The notes beneath the pieces were generated by a model. The model searched no databases. It was not told where the DNA came from and worked only from the letters and a program-made list of their open reading frames with translations. The position numbers and the translations under genes were made by a program. A stretch of DNA of 30,784 nucleotides from a virus, in IMG/VR virus record IMGVR_UViG_3300047552_001367, positions 1-30,784 of that record; one strand, 5' to 3'. Positions 1 to 8,343 of the stretch are shown here, one piece after another. Within the stretch, counting starts at the first letter, position 1. Each line of letters starts with the position of its first letter.

Positions 1-39
1 AAAACTTCGTATAAATTGGTATCAAGTTTGCTTACTACC

Positions 40-64
40 ATGGCGTTTTACTTTGAGGCGCCAT
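40..64. other. Inverted repeat in the left leader region
   Basis: Arms ATGGCG (40-45) and CGCCAT (59-64) pair perfectly around a 13-nt loop. There is no T-run on either side, so it is not a standard intrinsic terminator. It lies in the otherwise gene-free first 130 bases. It could be the end of an upstream transcript or a chance repeat. Confidence 0.25.
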
Positions 65-172
65 AAAGCTGCCGGACTAATGTCAAAAAAATGTCTTCTG
101 AAGTCATTGAATCACCACACCCTAGGCCTTGAATGAGATGCTTAACGCGCAAGACAATGTCGCGTCAAGGGG

Positions 173-201
173 TTGACCGCAGCGTTTGCGCTATGTGTAA
201 T
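173..201 (+). promoter_or_regulatory. Sigma70-like promoter for the late operon
   Basis: TTGACC at 173-178 (5/6 to the -35 consensus), a 17-nt spacer, and TGTAAT at 196-201 (5/6 to the -10 consensus). The expected start of transcription, about 7 nt after the -10 box, falls on or beside the ATG at 208. This is the best promoter match I found in the window, and it sits at the head of the packaging and structural genes. Confidence 0.5.
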
Positions 202-207
202 TTATCC

Positions 208-852
208 ATGAATGACAATACCACGTTAGAAATAAAAGCAGATGCTGCGACAGCGGTGCGTTCCGACATAGAGCGATATTTTAGCGGCAAATTTGTAGAC
301 GATGTTTTGAAGCTGCCGCAAGAGATTTTAGCCCTGACCGAGCTGGAACTTGAAAAAAAGTTTCATCCATCAACCATTGATTTTCTGGTTAGAAAAAATC
401 TTCATCTCAAGCTGAAACAGGCAAGAGACGCTGGTGTTATTGACAAGTTTGAATCGAAAGAAATTTATGAAGGACTTTGCACAAAAACAAATTTTTATGA
501 TCGAATACTTGTAAATCCATATAAAATGGCATGGCTTTTAATACCAATTCAAGCATATGAAGACCTAATTGAAGAGAGTTTCTTTCATGGCTTAAAGAAA
601 GTCCGTGAAATATTGGATATGCCGCTTACCGAAAAAAGCGCACCGCACATAATGAAGGCGCTTGAGTTTTTTACCAACCGTCACTTAGGTCCGGTCATTC
701 AGCGAATAGAGCAAAAGTCCATGAACGTTAATATCAATGGGAATAAAATAGCTGATTCAGTAGACACTGAAACACTTATGCAAAAATATGACGAGTTAAA
801 ATCTAAGCTGTTAAAACCCGTGGAAGAAACTTTTGAACCAGAGCAAGATTGA
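208..852 (+). CDS. Putative terminase small subunit (TerS-like)
   Basis: 214 aa from the ATG at 208. The frame is open from an ATG at 133, but the extra 25 residues are Cys/Arg-rich and unlike the rest, neither start has a clear Shine-Dalgarno, and the promoter at 173-201 would start RNA at about 208, so a leaderless start is possible. The protein is helical and charged. Near its end it has a segment ending EQKSMNVNINGNK, a beta-like stretch resembling the C-terminal part of some TerS proteins. Position also supports TerS: it sits directly before TerL and overlaps it by 20 nt. TerS proteins recognise phage DNA and load the large subunit. The assignment rests mainly on context and weak resemblance; an unrelated phage protein is possible. 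Confidence 0.6.
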   Translation: MNDNTTLEIKADAATAVRSDIERYFSGKFVDDVLKLPQEILALTELELEKKFHPSTIDFLVRKNLHLKLKQARDAGVIDKFESKEIYEGLCTKTNFYDRILVNPYKMAWLLIPIQAYEDLIEESFFHGLKKVREILDMPLTEKSAPHIMKALEFFTNRHLGPVIQRIEQKSMNVNINGNKIADSVDTETLMQKYDELKSKLLKPVEETFEPEQD

Positions 853-2380
853 TTATGAAAAGAAATTAAAAGAAATTAAAGACATGGAAGAGCTGGTAAG
901 CCTTCAGAATGGCTTGCCACATCTTTTTGCTTTCCCTCATTACTTATGGTCCCGTCGAATTTTTGAAAGTAAGAATAAAGAAATTTTATTAACTTCGGCA
1001 AATCAGGTGGGGAAATCTACAGTAGCTATCAGAAAAAATATACATCTGGCTACATCGCCTGAATTGTGGAAAGATTTTTGGCCAGAATTGGGTCCACATC
1101 GCAAGCCTTCGTTGTTTTGGTACCTTCTACCGACTCAGGCCGTAGCAACCACTGAAGTTGAGCAAAAGTGGGTGAAGGATCTTTTACCAAGGGGCGAATA
1201 TAAAAATCATCCAAAATACGGCTGGGAGTTAGAGTACCATAAAGGTGAAGTTCATGCGTTACATTTCAACACAGGCGTAACGATTCAATTTAAAAGTTAC
1301 GCGCAAAAAGCAAAGGACTTGCAAACAAGTTCTGTTTATCATCTGACTTGTGATGAGGAATTGCCTGTTGAACTGCTTCCGGAATTGGCGGCGAGACTTA
1401 ACGCAACAAACGGATACTTCCTCACGGTATTCACTGCAACTCTTGGCCAGCTCCACTGGAAAAACGCAATGGAACCGTCTGTTGCTGATGAAGAGACGCA
1501 CAAGGACGCGCTTAAGATTCAAGTCTCGCTTTATGATTCGATGAAGTACGAAGACGGCTCGCCTAGCCCTTGGACCAAAGAAAAGATTGCTCGCGCCATT
1601 GCCAATTGCCCGACAGAGGCAGAGGTGCAGCGTCGTATTTACGGGCGCTTTGTTAAGTCTGAGGGGTTGATGTACGAGGGCTTCAGTTTAGAAAAAAACA
1701 TGAGTGACCCGCACCACCTTCCTAAAGATTGGCAGGTTTTTTCAGGAATTGATCCTGGCAGTGGCGGCAAGAGCGGCCATCCGGCGGCGATTGTTTTTGT
1801 GGCGGTGAATCCAAATTACCGCGAGGCTAGGGTTTTTAGGGCTTGGCGTGGTGACGGTATTCCTACAACGTCGAGTGATATTTTAGAAAAATACCGCGAG
1901 CTAAAGGGCGCCATGCAGCCCGTGGCCCAGGTGTATGATTATGCGGCGAAGGATTTTTTCATGATCGCCTCGCGCTCTGGCGAAGCGTTCTCACCAGCTG
2001 ATAAGGGGCGCGACCGGGGAGTGGCGATATTAAATTCTCTTTTTAAATCTGGAATGCTTAAGATACAGCGCGGGGACGGCGAGCTTAATAAGCTTGTAAA
2101 TGAACTAACATCTTTAGGAACAAAGACTGCGAAAACCGCAGCTGCCGATGACTTAATTGACGCGCTTAGATATACCTGCATGGCTGTTTCTTGGGATTGG
2201 ACGCTGGTCGATGTGCCCGATAGCGAAAAGAAGAAAATGGGTTTTGGCGGTGAGGAAGAGGCGCCCAGACTTTTGACTGAAAGTGAGCGGCGCAAAGAGT
2301 GGTTTCTAAGTTCTAAAGAAAAACCAGCCGATGAAAAAGTCGAGGATGAATTGGCGTATTGGGCAGAAATGTTCGAATAG
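833..2380 (+). CDS. terL: Terminase large subunit (ATPase/nuclease)
   Basis: Packaging motor and headful or cos nuclease, 515 aa, a usual TerL length. The N-terminal ATPase has a Walker A-type loop TSANQVGKST (residues 54-63, K61), a Walker B region YHLTCDEE (D174, E175), and a coupling-like motif VFTATLG (199-205). The C-terminal RNase H-like nuclease shows GIDPG (D307), VYDYAAKD (D369) and ADDLIDALRY (D440/D443) as its likely metal ligands. The start is TTG at 833, chosen because GGAAG at 822-826 lies 6 nt upstream and it overlaps the TerS-like gene, which suggests coupling. The next in-frame ATG, at 884, lacks a good ribosome site. The family call is secure; the packaging type is not readable from sequence alone. 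Confidence 0.95.
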   Translation: MNQSKIDYEKKLKEIKDMEELVSLQNGLPHLFAFPHYLWSRRIFESKNKEILLTSANQVGKSTVAIRKNIHLATSPELWKDFWPELGPHRKPSLFWYLLPTQAVATTEVEQKWVKDLLPRGEYKNHPKYGWELEYHKGEVHALHFNTGVTIQFKSYAQKAKDLQTSSVYHLTCDEELPVELLPELAARLNATNGYFLTVFTATLGQLHWKNAMEPSVADEETHKDALKIQVSLYDSMKYEDGSPSPWTKEKIARAIANCPTEAEVQRRIYGRFVKSEGLMYEGFSLEKNMSDPHHLPKDWQVFSGIDPGSGGKSGHPAAIVFVAVNPNYREARVFRAWRGDGIPTTSSDILEKYRELKGAMQPVAQVYDYAAKDFFMIASRSGEAFSPADKGRDRGVAILNSLFKSGMLKIQRGDGELNKLVNELTSLGTKTAKTAAADDLIDALRYTCMAVSWDWTLVDVPDSEKKKMGFGGEEEAPRLLTESERRKEWFLSSKEKPADEKVEDELAYWAEMFE

Positions 2381-2418
2381 ATGTTTGACTGGACTTATTT
2401 TTTTGTGAACGATTAGGC

Positions 2419-2724
2419 GTGATTAAGCCTATATCAACAAAAGAATTAGCGAAACTGATTAAAATTTGTAAGAATGAGGGAGTTTCGTCTCTCAAATTTG
2501 GCGAAGTACATATAAGCATGACGCCGACAGAAAATCTCGTCATGACTCCCAGTCCACAGGCCCGTGGATCGGCAAAGAAAGCAGAAAAAATTACGACCAA
2601 AGCATCACTGCAAATGCAGTATGACGAGGCGCAATTACTGGCTGAGACTCTTCATGTTGAAGACCCAGCGGCTTTTGAAAAAATGCTGATCGACGGGGAA
2701 TTTAGTGAAGCAAAAGAAAATTGA
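2419..2724 (+). CDS. Small unknown protein between terL and portal
   Basis: 101 aa, GTG start. The N-terminal 35 residues look like a small alpha/beta unit (LAKLIKICKNEGVSSLKFGEVHI is its core, split across 10-32). The middle is Ser/Lys-rich and the tail is acidic and helical. It overlaps the portal gene by 20 nt, so it is translated with the packaging genes. I do not recognise the family. Small proteins in this position in podovirus-like genomes are often of unknown role. No Cys, membrane segment or signal peptide is visible. Confidence 0.75.
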   Translation: MIKPISTKELAKLIKICKNEGVSSLKFGEVHISMTPTENLVMTPSPQARGSAKKAEKITTKASLQMQYDEAQLLAETLHVEDPAAFEKMLIDGEFSEAKEN

Positions 2725-4864
2725 AGACCTGAATAAGTGTTATCGGGAAGCTGAAGCTTGTGACTCTGAAATCTTCAGCGAGCAACGAAGCAACATTTTA
2801 CTAGTTGCAGGCGAGCATTACAACCGTCGAAATTCAATGTTTTGGAATAGAGTTAGAGACTCTAAAGACTTGTCTTCGGACCAGAAATTAAGACTTACTA
2901 AAAATCACATTTACAAAATTTCGAAAATACGCAAAAATTTAATTCTCTCCCACGCATCAGGTGTGCGTGTATTTCCAAATAACGAGTCTGAGCTTCAAGA
3001 CCAAAAGTCAGCAGAACTTTCACAAAGCGTTTGGCAGTACATAAAAATACAGCAGCATTTTAGAAAAAAGACCCATCAGTTCGTATCTGACTTTTTTGAT
3101 ATTGGCGAAGTCGCAGCTAAAATTTACTGGGACGAATCAAAGGGTAAATTTCTAGGTTACGAGCAGGAAGTGAACGAGCTTGGCGAGCCGATGCTTGATG
3201 AAGACGGCGGGCCAAAAAAAGGGCGCCCACTTTTTTCAGGCGAGTTAGTTATAGAGCGCATTTTGGCTTTCAATTTGCTTCGTGCGCCTGAAGCAAAAAG
3301 CATGGAAGAAAGCCCATATTTGATTTATCGAAAAGTCGTCTCACACGATCATTTAATGGAAATGGTTAAAGGCGACGAAGAAAAAGAAAAAATGGTTAAG
3401 GGCGGCAAAGACGAAACATATTTTGTCTTTGATTCGAACAAGCAAAACTACAATAAAGAAAATAACGTAGTCACTTTGCGTGAGCATTATTACAGACCTT
3501 GTGCTGAATATCCTGAAGGTTATTTTTATATCTGCACAGACCAGGGCATTCTCTGGGAGGGTGAAATTCCATATGGTGTTTTCCCTATCGTTTACGAAGG
3601 CCACGATGAAGTTCCGACCACACCTCGTCACAGATCACCCCTTAAGCAGCTTCGCCCTTGGCAGATCGAGATCAACCGCGCAGCTTCTAAGATTGCAGAA
3701 CATCAAGTCACATTAGGTGACGATAAATTAGTTGTGCAGTCAGGTGCTAAAGTTACAAGCGGCTCAATCTTGCCAGGAGTGAGAACGATTCAAGTTTCCG
3801 GCATGGCGCCCACAATTTTACCGGGGCGCTCTGGCGATCAGTATTTCCAGTATGTCGAGGCACAAATTGCCGAGATGTATAGCGCGGCCCTAATTCCAGA
3901 AGACGCTGAGGAAAAGGGTGAGCAGGACGCATGGTCTTCGCTTTGGAAGGCTGTACGACATAAAAAGAAATTCATTTTAGATTCAGAAAAGTTCGAAAAC
4001 TTTTTAGTAAAAGTTTGCTCAGTTTCTATTGAGCTTGCCAGAAATTACTTTGATGAAAACATGCTTATTCAGGTCGTAGGGCGCAATGAGTATGTGAATA
4101 TTTCTGAGTTTAAAAACACAAATCCACAGAGCTATCAAGTTAAAGTCGAGCCAGCCAGTGATGATCTTGAGACGACAATGGGTAAGCAGTTAATGCTTAA
4201 TCACATTTTGCAATACTCATCAGGCCAAATGGAACGCGAAGATATTGGGCGTTTGATTCGCATGATGCCGATGGCGAATAACGAGCAGAGCTTTAATGAC
4301 TTCACTCTTGATTTTGACCGGGCGACTAATATCATTTTAGCTCTTGATCGCGGCGAGCAAGTGACGCCGAACAAGTACGACAAGGGGCCTTATATCGTTA
4401 AGCGATTAACGGCTAGAATGTCATCAAGTGATTTTCAGCTTTTAGCGCCTCCTATCCAAGAAGCTTACGCCGCAACTGTTGCGCAGTATGAAGAGATGGA
4501 AACTAAAAAAGCGCAAGAGATGAAAGCTATGCAGTCTGACTTTATCCCGACCGATGGCGCTCAGATTAAAGTCGCTTGGTATGTGAAAGATCCTAAAAAT
4601 CCATCACGCTCTATTCAAGCAACACTGCCAGCTAGTTCTATTAACTGGCTTGTGCAGCGGTTATCTGAGCAGGGAAGTGCGCAGGAAGATTTGCAGCGTA
4701 ATGGCGCGGGCAGCGTAGATATAGTTGAGAATTTTAATAAATTAAATGGCGCGGGTAATGTGTCGAGTGAAGCAGCACCACAACAAATGGAAGAAGCAAC
4801 AGCGCCAGAACAGATGACACCTAACCAAGAGCTTCTTTCAAAATTACAAGGGGTTCTACAGTGA
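2705..4864 (+). CDS. Portal protein
   Basis: 719 aa, close in size to P22-type portals (about 725 aa). The portal is the dodecameric ring at one capsid vertex through which DNA enters and leaves and to which terminase and tail dock. Visible features: a helical N-terminus, a long mixed alpha/beta body with WQIEINRAASKIAEHQVT in the middle (a helix typical of the portal stem/wing region), a conserved-looking stretch with QYFQYVEAQIAEMYSAALIP, and a Gln/Glu-rich C-terminus that could form a barrel-like helix. GTG start overlapping the upstream gene by 20 nt. The position after terL and before the scaffold strengthens the call. The exact portal subfamily is not certain. Confidence 0.88.
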   Translation: MKQKKIEDLNKCYREAEACDSEIFSEQRSNILLVAGEHYNRRNSMFWNRVRDSKDLSSDQKLRLTKNHIYKISKIRKNLILSHASGVRVFPNNESELQDQKSAELSQSVWQYIKIQQHFRKKTHQFVSDFFDIGEVAAKIYWDESKGKFLGYEQEVNELGEPMLDEDGGPKKGRPLFSGELVIERILAFNLLRAPEAKSMEESPYLIYRKVVSHDHLMEMVKGDEEKEKMVKGGKDETYFVFDSNKQNYNKENNVVTLREHYYRPCAEYPEGYFYICTDQGILWEGEIPYGVFPIVYEGHDEVPTTPRHRSPLKQLRPWQIEINRAASKIAEHQVTLGDDKLVVQSGAKVTSGSILPGVRTIQVSGMAPTILPGRSGDQYFQYVEAQIAEMYSAALIPEDAEEKGEQDAWSSLWKAVRHKKKFILDSEKFENFLVKVCSVSIELARNYFDENMLIQVVGRNEYVNISEFKNTNPQSYQVKVEPASDDLETTMGKQLMLNHILQYSSGQMEREDIGRLIRMMPMANNEQSFNDFTLDFDRATNIILALDRGEQVTPNKYDKGPYIVKRLTARMSSSDFQLLAPPIQEAYAATVAQYEEMETKKAQEMKAMQSDFIPTDGAQIKVAWYVKDPKNPSRSIQATLPASSINWLVQRLSEQGSAQEDLQRNGAGSVDIVENFNKLNGAGNVSSEAAPQQMEEATAPEQMTPNQELLSKLQGVLQ

Positions 4865-5910
4865 GTACAGAAAATACTCAAGCTGACGTTGCCCCGTCAG
4901 GTGACGTTACCGAAAGTAGCGTTGCACAAAATGGGCAAACAGAGGGTTCTATTCCAGAGTCGTTTAATTCAGTTGAGGGCTTAAGAAAAGCCTCAAAAGA
5001 TTTAGACAGTGGTGCGGGTAAAGAAATAAAGGCAGCGGCTCCAGTCGTGGACGCCACGCCTAAGTACACGCCTAATTATAAATACAAGGCGGCACTTCAG
5101 GAAAAAGAAGTTGATGAGTTTTGGCGCAGTCTTATTAAAGACGCAGAATCAGAAAAAAAGGTGAAAGACCTTTTCACTAAAGTTGACGGTTTTGATTTCG
5201 TGAAACAATCACGAGATAAAATCGAGCAGCAATTTCAGTCTTTATCACAAGATTATCAGGCTCAATCTGAAATCGTTCAAAGAGTCGAGGGCGCTTTACA
5301 GCGTGGCGATTTATCGAGCGCTTTTAGGCAGCTTGGTCTTAAGGATGAAGACGTATTCAAATACACTCAGCAGCGTTTGCAGATGATGGAAATGCCGCCT
5401 GAGCAGAGAAAAGCTTTCGAAGACGCTGAGTCTTTGCGAGAGCAACAGATGATGATGAAAGAACAAATGTCTCAATATCAAAAGCTATACCAAGATCAGG
5501 CGGTGCAGGCCCGCACTATGCAGCTTGATTTTGTATTGTCTCGCCCAGAGATAGCGTCAGCGGCTCAGAGTTGGGATTCTTTACAGGGACAGCCTGGTGC
5601 GTTTCGGGATCTTGTGATTCAGGAAGCGCAAACTGCTTATTACCAAACTGGTCGCGATTTAACTGCTGAGCAGGCCGCTCAAGTGGTTATGCAAAAGTTC
5701 GGTAAGGTCTTAGCTTCAGGTGGGAGTCAGGCGGCGCCGCAAGCGCCAATGGCACCAAGCCAAACACCGCAAGTTACAGTTCCACAAGCAAAGCCAGTCA
5801 TTCCTAATGTTAGTGGTAAAGGTGCTTCACCAATTAAGAAAGCGCCAAAAAATTTAGACGATCTCAAGCGCATGGCCAAAGAGCTGACCGCAATTGAGAA
5901 CGCACAATAG
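4861..5910 (+). CDS. Capsid scaffolding protein
   Basis: 349 aa, low in aromatic residues, rich in Gln, Ala, Glu and Lys. A disordered acidic N-terminus is followed by long predicted helices (EQQFQSLSQDYQAQSEIVQR and a Met/Gln-rich segment near residues 170-215), then a Pro/Ala/Gln linker at about 290-325 and a basic helical C-terminus. This is the usual look of a separate scaffolding protein, whose basic C-terminal helix contacts the coat protein during procapsid assembly. GTG start with a 4-nt GTGA overlap with the portal gene. It lies directly before the coat gene, the standard place for a scaffold. No protease domain is seen, so it is probably removed intact or by another route. Confidence 0.82.
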   Translation: MSTENTQADVAPSGDVTESSVAQNGQTEGSIPESFNSVEGLRKASKDLDSGAGKEIKAAAPVVDATPKYTPNYKYKAALQEKEVDEFWRSLIKDAESEKKVKDLFTKVDGFDFVKQSRDKIEQQFQSLSQDYQAQSEIVQRVEGALQRGDLSSAFRQLGLKDEDVFKYTQQRLQMMEMPPEQRKAFEDAESLREQQMMMKEQMSQYQKLYQDQAVQARTMQLDFVLSRPEIASAAQSWDSLQGQPGAFRDLVIQEAQTAYYQTGRDLTAEQAAQVVMQKFGKVLASGGSQAAPQAPMAPSQTPQVTVPQAKPVIPNVSGKGASPIKKAPKNLDDLKRMAKELTAIENAQ

Positions 5911-5921
5911 GGGATTAAAAA

Positions 5922-7166
5922 ATGGCAACTAATCGTGATTTTAGTTCGCTACTTAATCAGTACCTTCCTTTAGATTTGCTGAAGCAAGAGTACGTTAAGC
6001 GCGACTATTTAATGCAAAAAGTAAATATGGATGAAAGCTGGAAGGGCGGCGATCTTATCGTTCCGTTCGAAGGCCAACACGCATCATCAGTTGAGTTCGG
6101 CGCATTAGCTGACGCTTCTGATATTTCAAAGTATGACTATGTTCGCGGCTCGATCACAACTCAGCCAGAAGCATGGGCGTCTTTGATTTTCCAACATCGT
6201 GATTTGATTCAGCACGATGGTAAAATTCCTGAGAGTACATTCCTCAAGATTTTGCCTGGTCAAGTTGATTCAATGATGAACTATTTTAAAATGGTTATGT
6301 CAGTTCATTTGCTTGGTGGACCACACTTCGCAAAAGCAACTGCTGACGGTACAGCTGGCGGAGTTCTTGCCGTTGACCGTATTGACCGTTTTACTTTGGG
6401 TCAGAAATTGTCGCTTGACGATGACAACTCAGCTGCTGCAACTTACTACGTTATTGCGATCAGCATTGACGCAAAAACAGTAACTTTGTCAGCAACTCGC
6501 GGTGGTGCTGCTGCGGATATTTCAGCGTACACTTTGGCGCAAAACGCTAAGTGCTACCACCCAGGAGCGCAGTCAACAGGTTTCACAGGTCTTAAGAGTC
6601 AGCTTCTTTCGAACGCTAACTCTGGATCAGCGTCACTTTTTGGCCAAACAAAAACAGCTTATCCATTCCTTCAGTGCCCTAACATTTCAGGCGCAGACGT
6701 TACAGCGACAAACATCTTAGATAAGATTTTTGACGCTTACACAGCTCGCATGATTTTGGGTAAAGGTGGACGTGCTCCTGAAGTTCTAATGAGCTTTAAG
6801 CACATGGGTTCAATCTTGAAGCTTCTTCAAGTTGCACAAGGCCCTTACAACGTAGTGCCAAATTCTCGCAAGATGAATTTGTACGGTTGGCAGGAAATTG
6901 AAGTTGGCGGCGTAGGCGGCCAGGTTCTTAAGCTTGTTGGCGTTCAAGAGTGTGACGATGACGTAATTTATTTCCTTGATTGGGAATCAATCACGTTCTA
7001 CTCGAACGGTCTATTCAAGCGCCGACGCGCTCCGGATGGAAAAGAATATTTCGAATCACGCGCAACCACTGGTTACTCATACATCCTCGATCATTGCTTG
7101 TTCGGTGATCTAGTTTGTACGGCACCTTGGAAGAACGCGATTCTGCACAGTATTCCAAACTACTAA
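5922..7166 (+). CDS. Major capsid protein
   Basis: 414 aa; the shell-forming coat protein, probably of HK97 fold. A strong ribosome site (AGGGGA) precedes the ATG. Features seen: an N-terminal helix with LPLDLLKQEYVKRDYLMQKV, an early beta-rich segment starting LIVPFEGQHASS, a central Ala/Thr-rich insertion (residues about 135-200), and a C-terminal domain with the segment NSRKMNLYGWQEIEVGG. It follows the scaffold gene by 11 nt and is followed by a strong hairpin, an arrangement also seen in T7-like phages. No N-terminal delta domain is obvious, consistent with the separate scaffold. Identified mainly from position, length and composition. Confidence 0.88.
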   Translation: MATNRDFSSLLNQYLPLDLLKQEYVKRDYLMQKVNMDESWKGGDLIVPFEGQHASSVEFGALADASDISKYDYVRGSITTQPEAWASLIFQHRDLIQHDGKIPESTFLKILPGQVDSMMNYFKMVMSVHLLGGPHFAKATADGTAGGVLAVDRIDRFTLGQKLSLDDDNSAAATYYVIAISIDAKTVTLSATRGGAAADISAYTLAQNAKCYHPGAQSTGFTGLKSQLLSNANSGSASLFGQTKTAYPFLQCPNISGADVTATNILDKIFDAYTARMILGKGGRAPEVLMSFKHMGSILKLLQVAQGPYNVVPNSRKMNLYGWQEIEVGGVGGQVLKLVGVQECDDDVIYFLDWESITFYSNGLFKRRRAPDGKEYFESRATTGYSYILDHCLFGDLVCTAPWKNAILHSIPNY

Positions 7167-7178
7167 TAGTTAAAAACT

Positions 7179-7205
7179 GGACTGGCTTCTTCTGGGAGCC
7201 AGTCC
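7179..7205 (+). terminator. Hairpin after the coat gene (possible partial terminator)
   Basis: A perfect 9-bp stem, GGACTGGCT (7179-7187) with AGCCAGTCC (7197-7205), closes a 9-nt loop, 13 nt after the coat stop codon. The following bases are only mildly T-rich (gatactttc), so it may act as a leaky terminator or a 3' stabiliser for coat mRNA rather than a full stop. Confidence 0.55.
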
Positions 7206-7229
7206 GATACTTTCACTAACATAACTATG

Positions 7230-7246
7230 GCGTGACCAGTTCACGC
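7230..7246 (+). other. Second hairpin in the coat-downstream gap
   Basis: GCGTGA (7230-7235) pairs with TCACGC (7241-7246) around a 5-nt loop, 24 nt after the first hairpin and 23 nt before the next start codon. There is no T-run. It could be a 5' stabiliser for the downstream messages or part of a processing signal. Confidence 0.4.
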
Positions 7247-7269
7247 GAAACCTGAAGGGGTAAAGAAAA

Positions 7270-7758
7270 ATGGCAATTAAGTCAAATAACGGTGTTCCCG
7301 TTGCAGATGCAAAAGACCTTCTAAACAAAATGAATTCTACAGCTCAGAAAGTTCGCCTTGGTGAGCTGGTGAAGGCACAAAAAGGTTCAGTAATTGCGAT
7401 CTATGATTTCGCAGTTTTGGGCGGCGCGGTTGGATCAAAGAACTTACTAGATGAAAATGGCGTAACTGTAGAGCTTCCCGATAACGCAGTTATCACAAAT
7501 GTTTTGATTGATATTATCACTCCGATTGTTTCTACAGGTAACAACGGAACCGTGGCATTGGGAGCTAATACAACTGATGATTTGCTTCTTGCAGTTGATG
7601 GCGACACACTATCAGGTGTTGCTGCTGGAATTCCAGTCGGAACTGCGGCAACGGCTGTTAAATTAACTGACGACAGAGTGCTTACGATGACAATCGGAAC
7701 CAACGCATTTACCGCTGGTAAATTCGCAGTTCTAGTTGATTTCGCACAAAGCATATAA
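7270..7758 (+). CDS. Putative head decoration or minor structural protein
   Basis: 162 aa with a strong ribosome site (AAGGGG, then TAAAGAAA). Rich in Gly, Val, Ala and Thr, with alternating beta-like segments such as VIAIYDFAVLGGAVGS and LTMTIGTNAFTAGKFAVLVD, and no Cys. A compact all-beta protein directly after the coat gene is most often a decoration, cement or head-fibre protein. It shares general character, but no clear sequence identity, with the next gene. The function is inferred from position and composition. Confidence 0.65.
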   Translation: MAIKSNNGVPVADAKDLLNKMNSTAQKVRLGELVKAQKGSVIAIYDFAVLGGAVGSKNLLDENGVTVELPDNAVITNVLIDIITPIVSTGNNGTVALGANTTDDLLLAVDGDTLSGVAAGIPVGTAATAVKLTDDRVLTMTIGTNAFTAGKFAVLVDFAQSI

Positions 7759-7769
7759 GGCGGTAGAAA

Positions 7770-8261
7770 ATGGGTATTGAAATTGAAACAAAGGGGCGTG
7801 TCGTAACTGTCACGCCCACTGTTGACACAGCAATCTATGCTTCGGGCGATAGAATTGGTTCGATCATGGAATTTACTAATGCCTTAGACGACTCGAGCGG
7901 CACCGCCACAATTCAATCGGTAACCATTGTTGATAAAGCTGCGCAAAGTTCTATTTTGCAAATCTTATTTTTCAATGACCTTCCGACTGTGGCGAGCGCC
8001 GATAATGCCGCGCTAAACATTACTGATGCAGAGATGGCGGCAAAGTGCATCGGTCATGTAAGTGTGGTTGCTGCGGATTATTTCGCTTTATCAGCCAGCT
8101 CTGTTGCTTGTGTGAGAAATATTAACTTGCTTGTTACATCGGTAAAAAGCTCGACTAATACAACGGGCAAAAGCATCTGGGGAGTTATTCGGTCAGGTGG
8201 AACGCCGACTTATACGAGCACGAGTGATTTAGTGATTTCTGTGGGGTTGAAGCAGGACTAG
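7770..8261 (+). CDS. Putative minor structural protein (beta-rich)
   Basis: 163 aa. It follows the previous gene by 11 nt with AAGGCGG as ribosome site. The sequence alternates Val/Thr/Ser strands (KGRVVTVTPTVDTAIYASGD, then a segment with SVTIVDKAAQSSILQILFF) and has the look of a jelly-roll virion protein. The two small beta proteins at 7270-8261 are enclosed by hairpins on both sides, which suggests they are made at a level tied to the coat protein. The precise role (decoration, head fibre or tail knob) cannot be decided from sequence alone. Confidence 0.65.
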   Translation: MGIEIETKGRVVTVTPTVDTAIYASGDRIGSIMEFTNALDDSSGTATIQSVTIVDKAAQSSILQILFFNDLPTVASADNAALNITDAEMAAKCIGHVSVVAADYFALSASSVACVRNINLLVTSVKSSTNTTGKSIWGVIRSGGTPTYTSTSDLVISVGLKQD

Positions 8262-8285
8262 GATTTTTAGACAGGACGTCCAGTA

Positions 8286-8324
8286 GCCCACGGATGGGCG
8301 TCTTTAACTTGCGGGGCCTACCCG
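8286..8324 (+). terminator. Tandem short hairpins before the fibre-like genes
   Basis: GCCCA (8286-8290) pairs with TGGGC (8295-8299) around CGGA and is followed by GTCTTT. A second small hairpin, CGGG (8312-8315) with CCCG (8321-8324), lies close behind. They fill the 82-nt gap between two structural genes. The stems are short, so partial termination or mRNA processing is more likely than full termination. Confidence 0.4.
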
Positions 8325-8343
8325 TAAAAAAAGGAAGTATAAC

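Noticed and set aside
1939-2295. 118-codon leftward frame inside terL
   Set aside because: Lies opposite the nuclease motifs of terL; Ser/Pro-rich product with no features.
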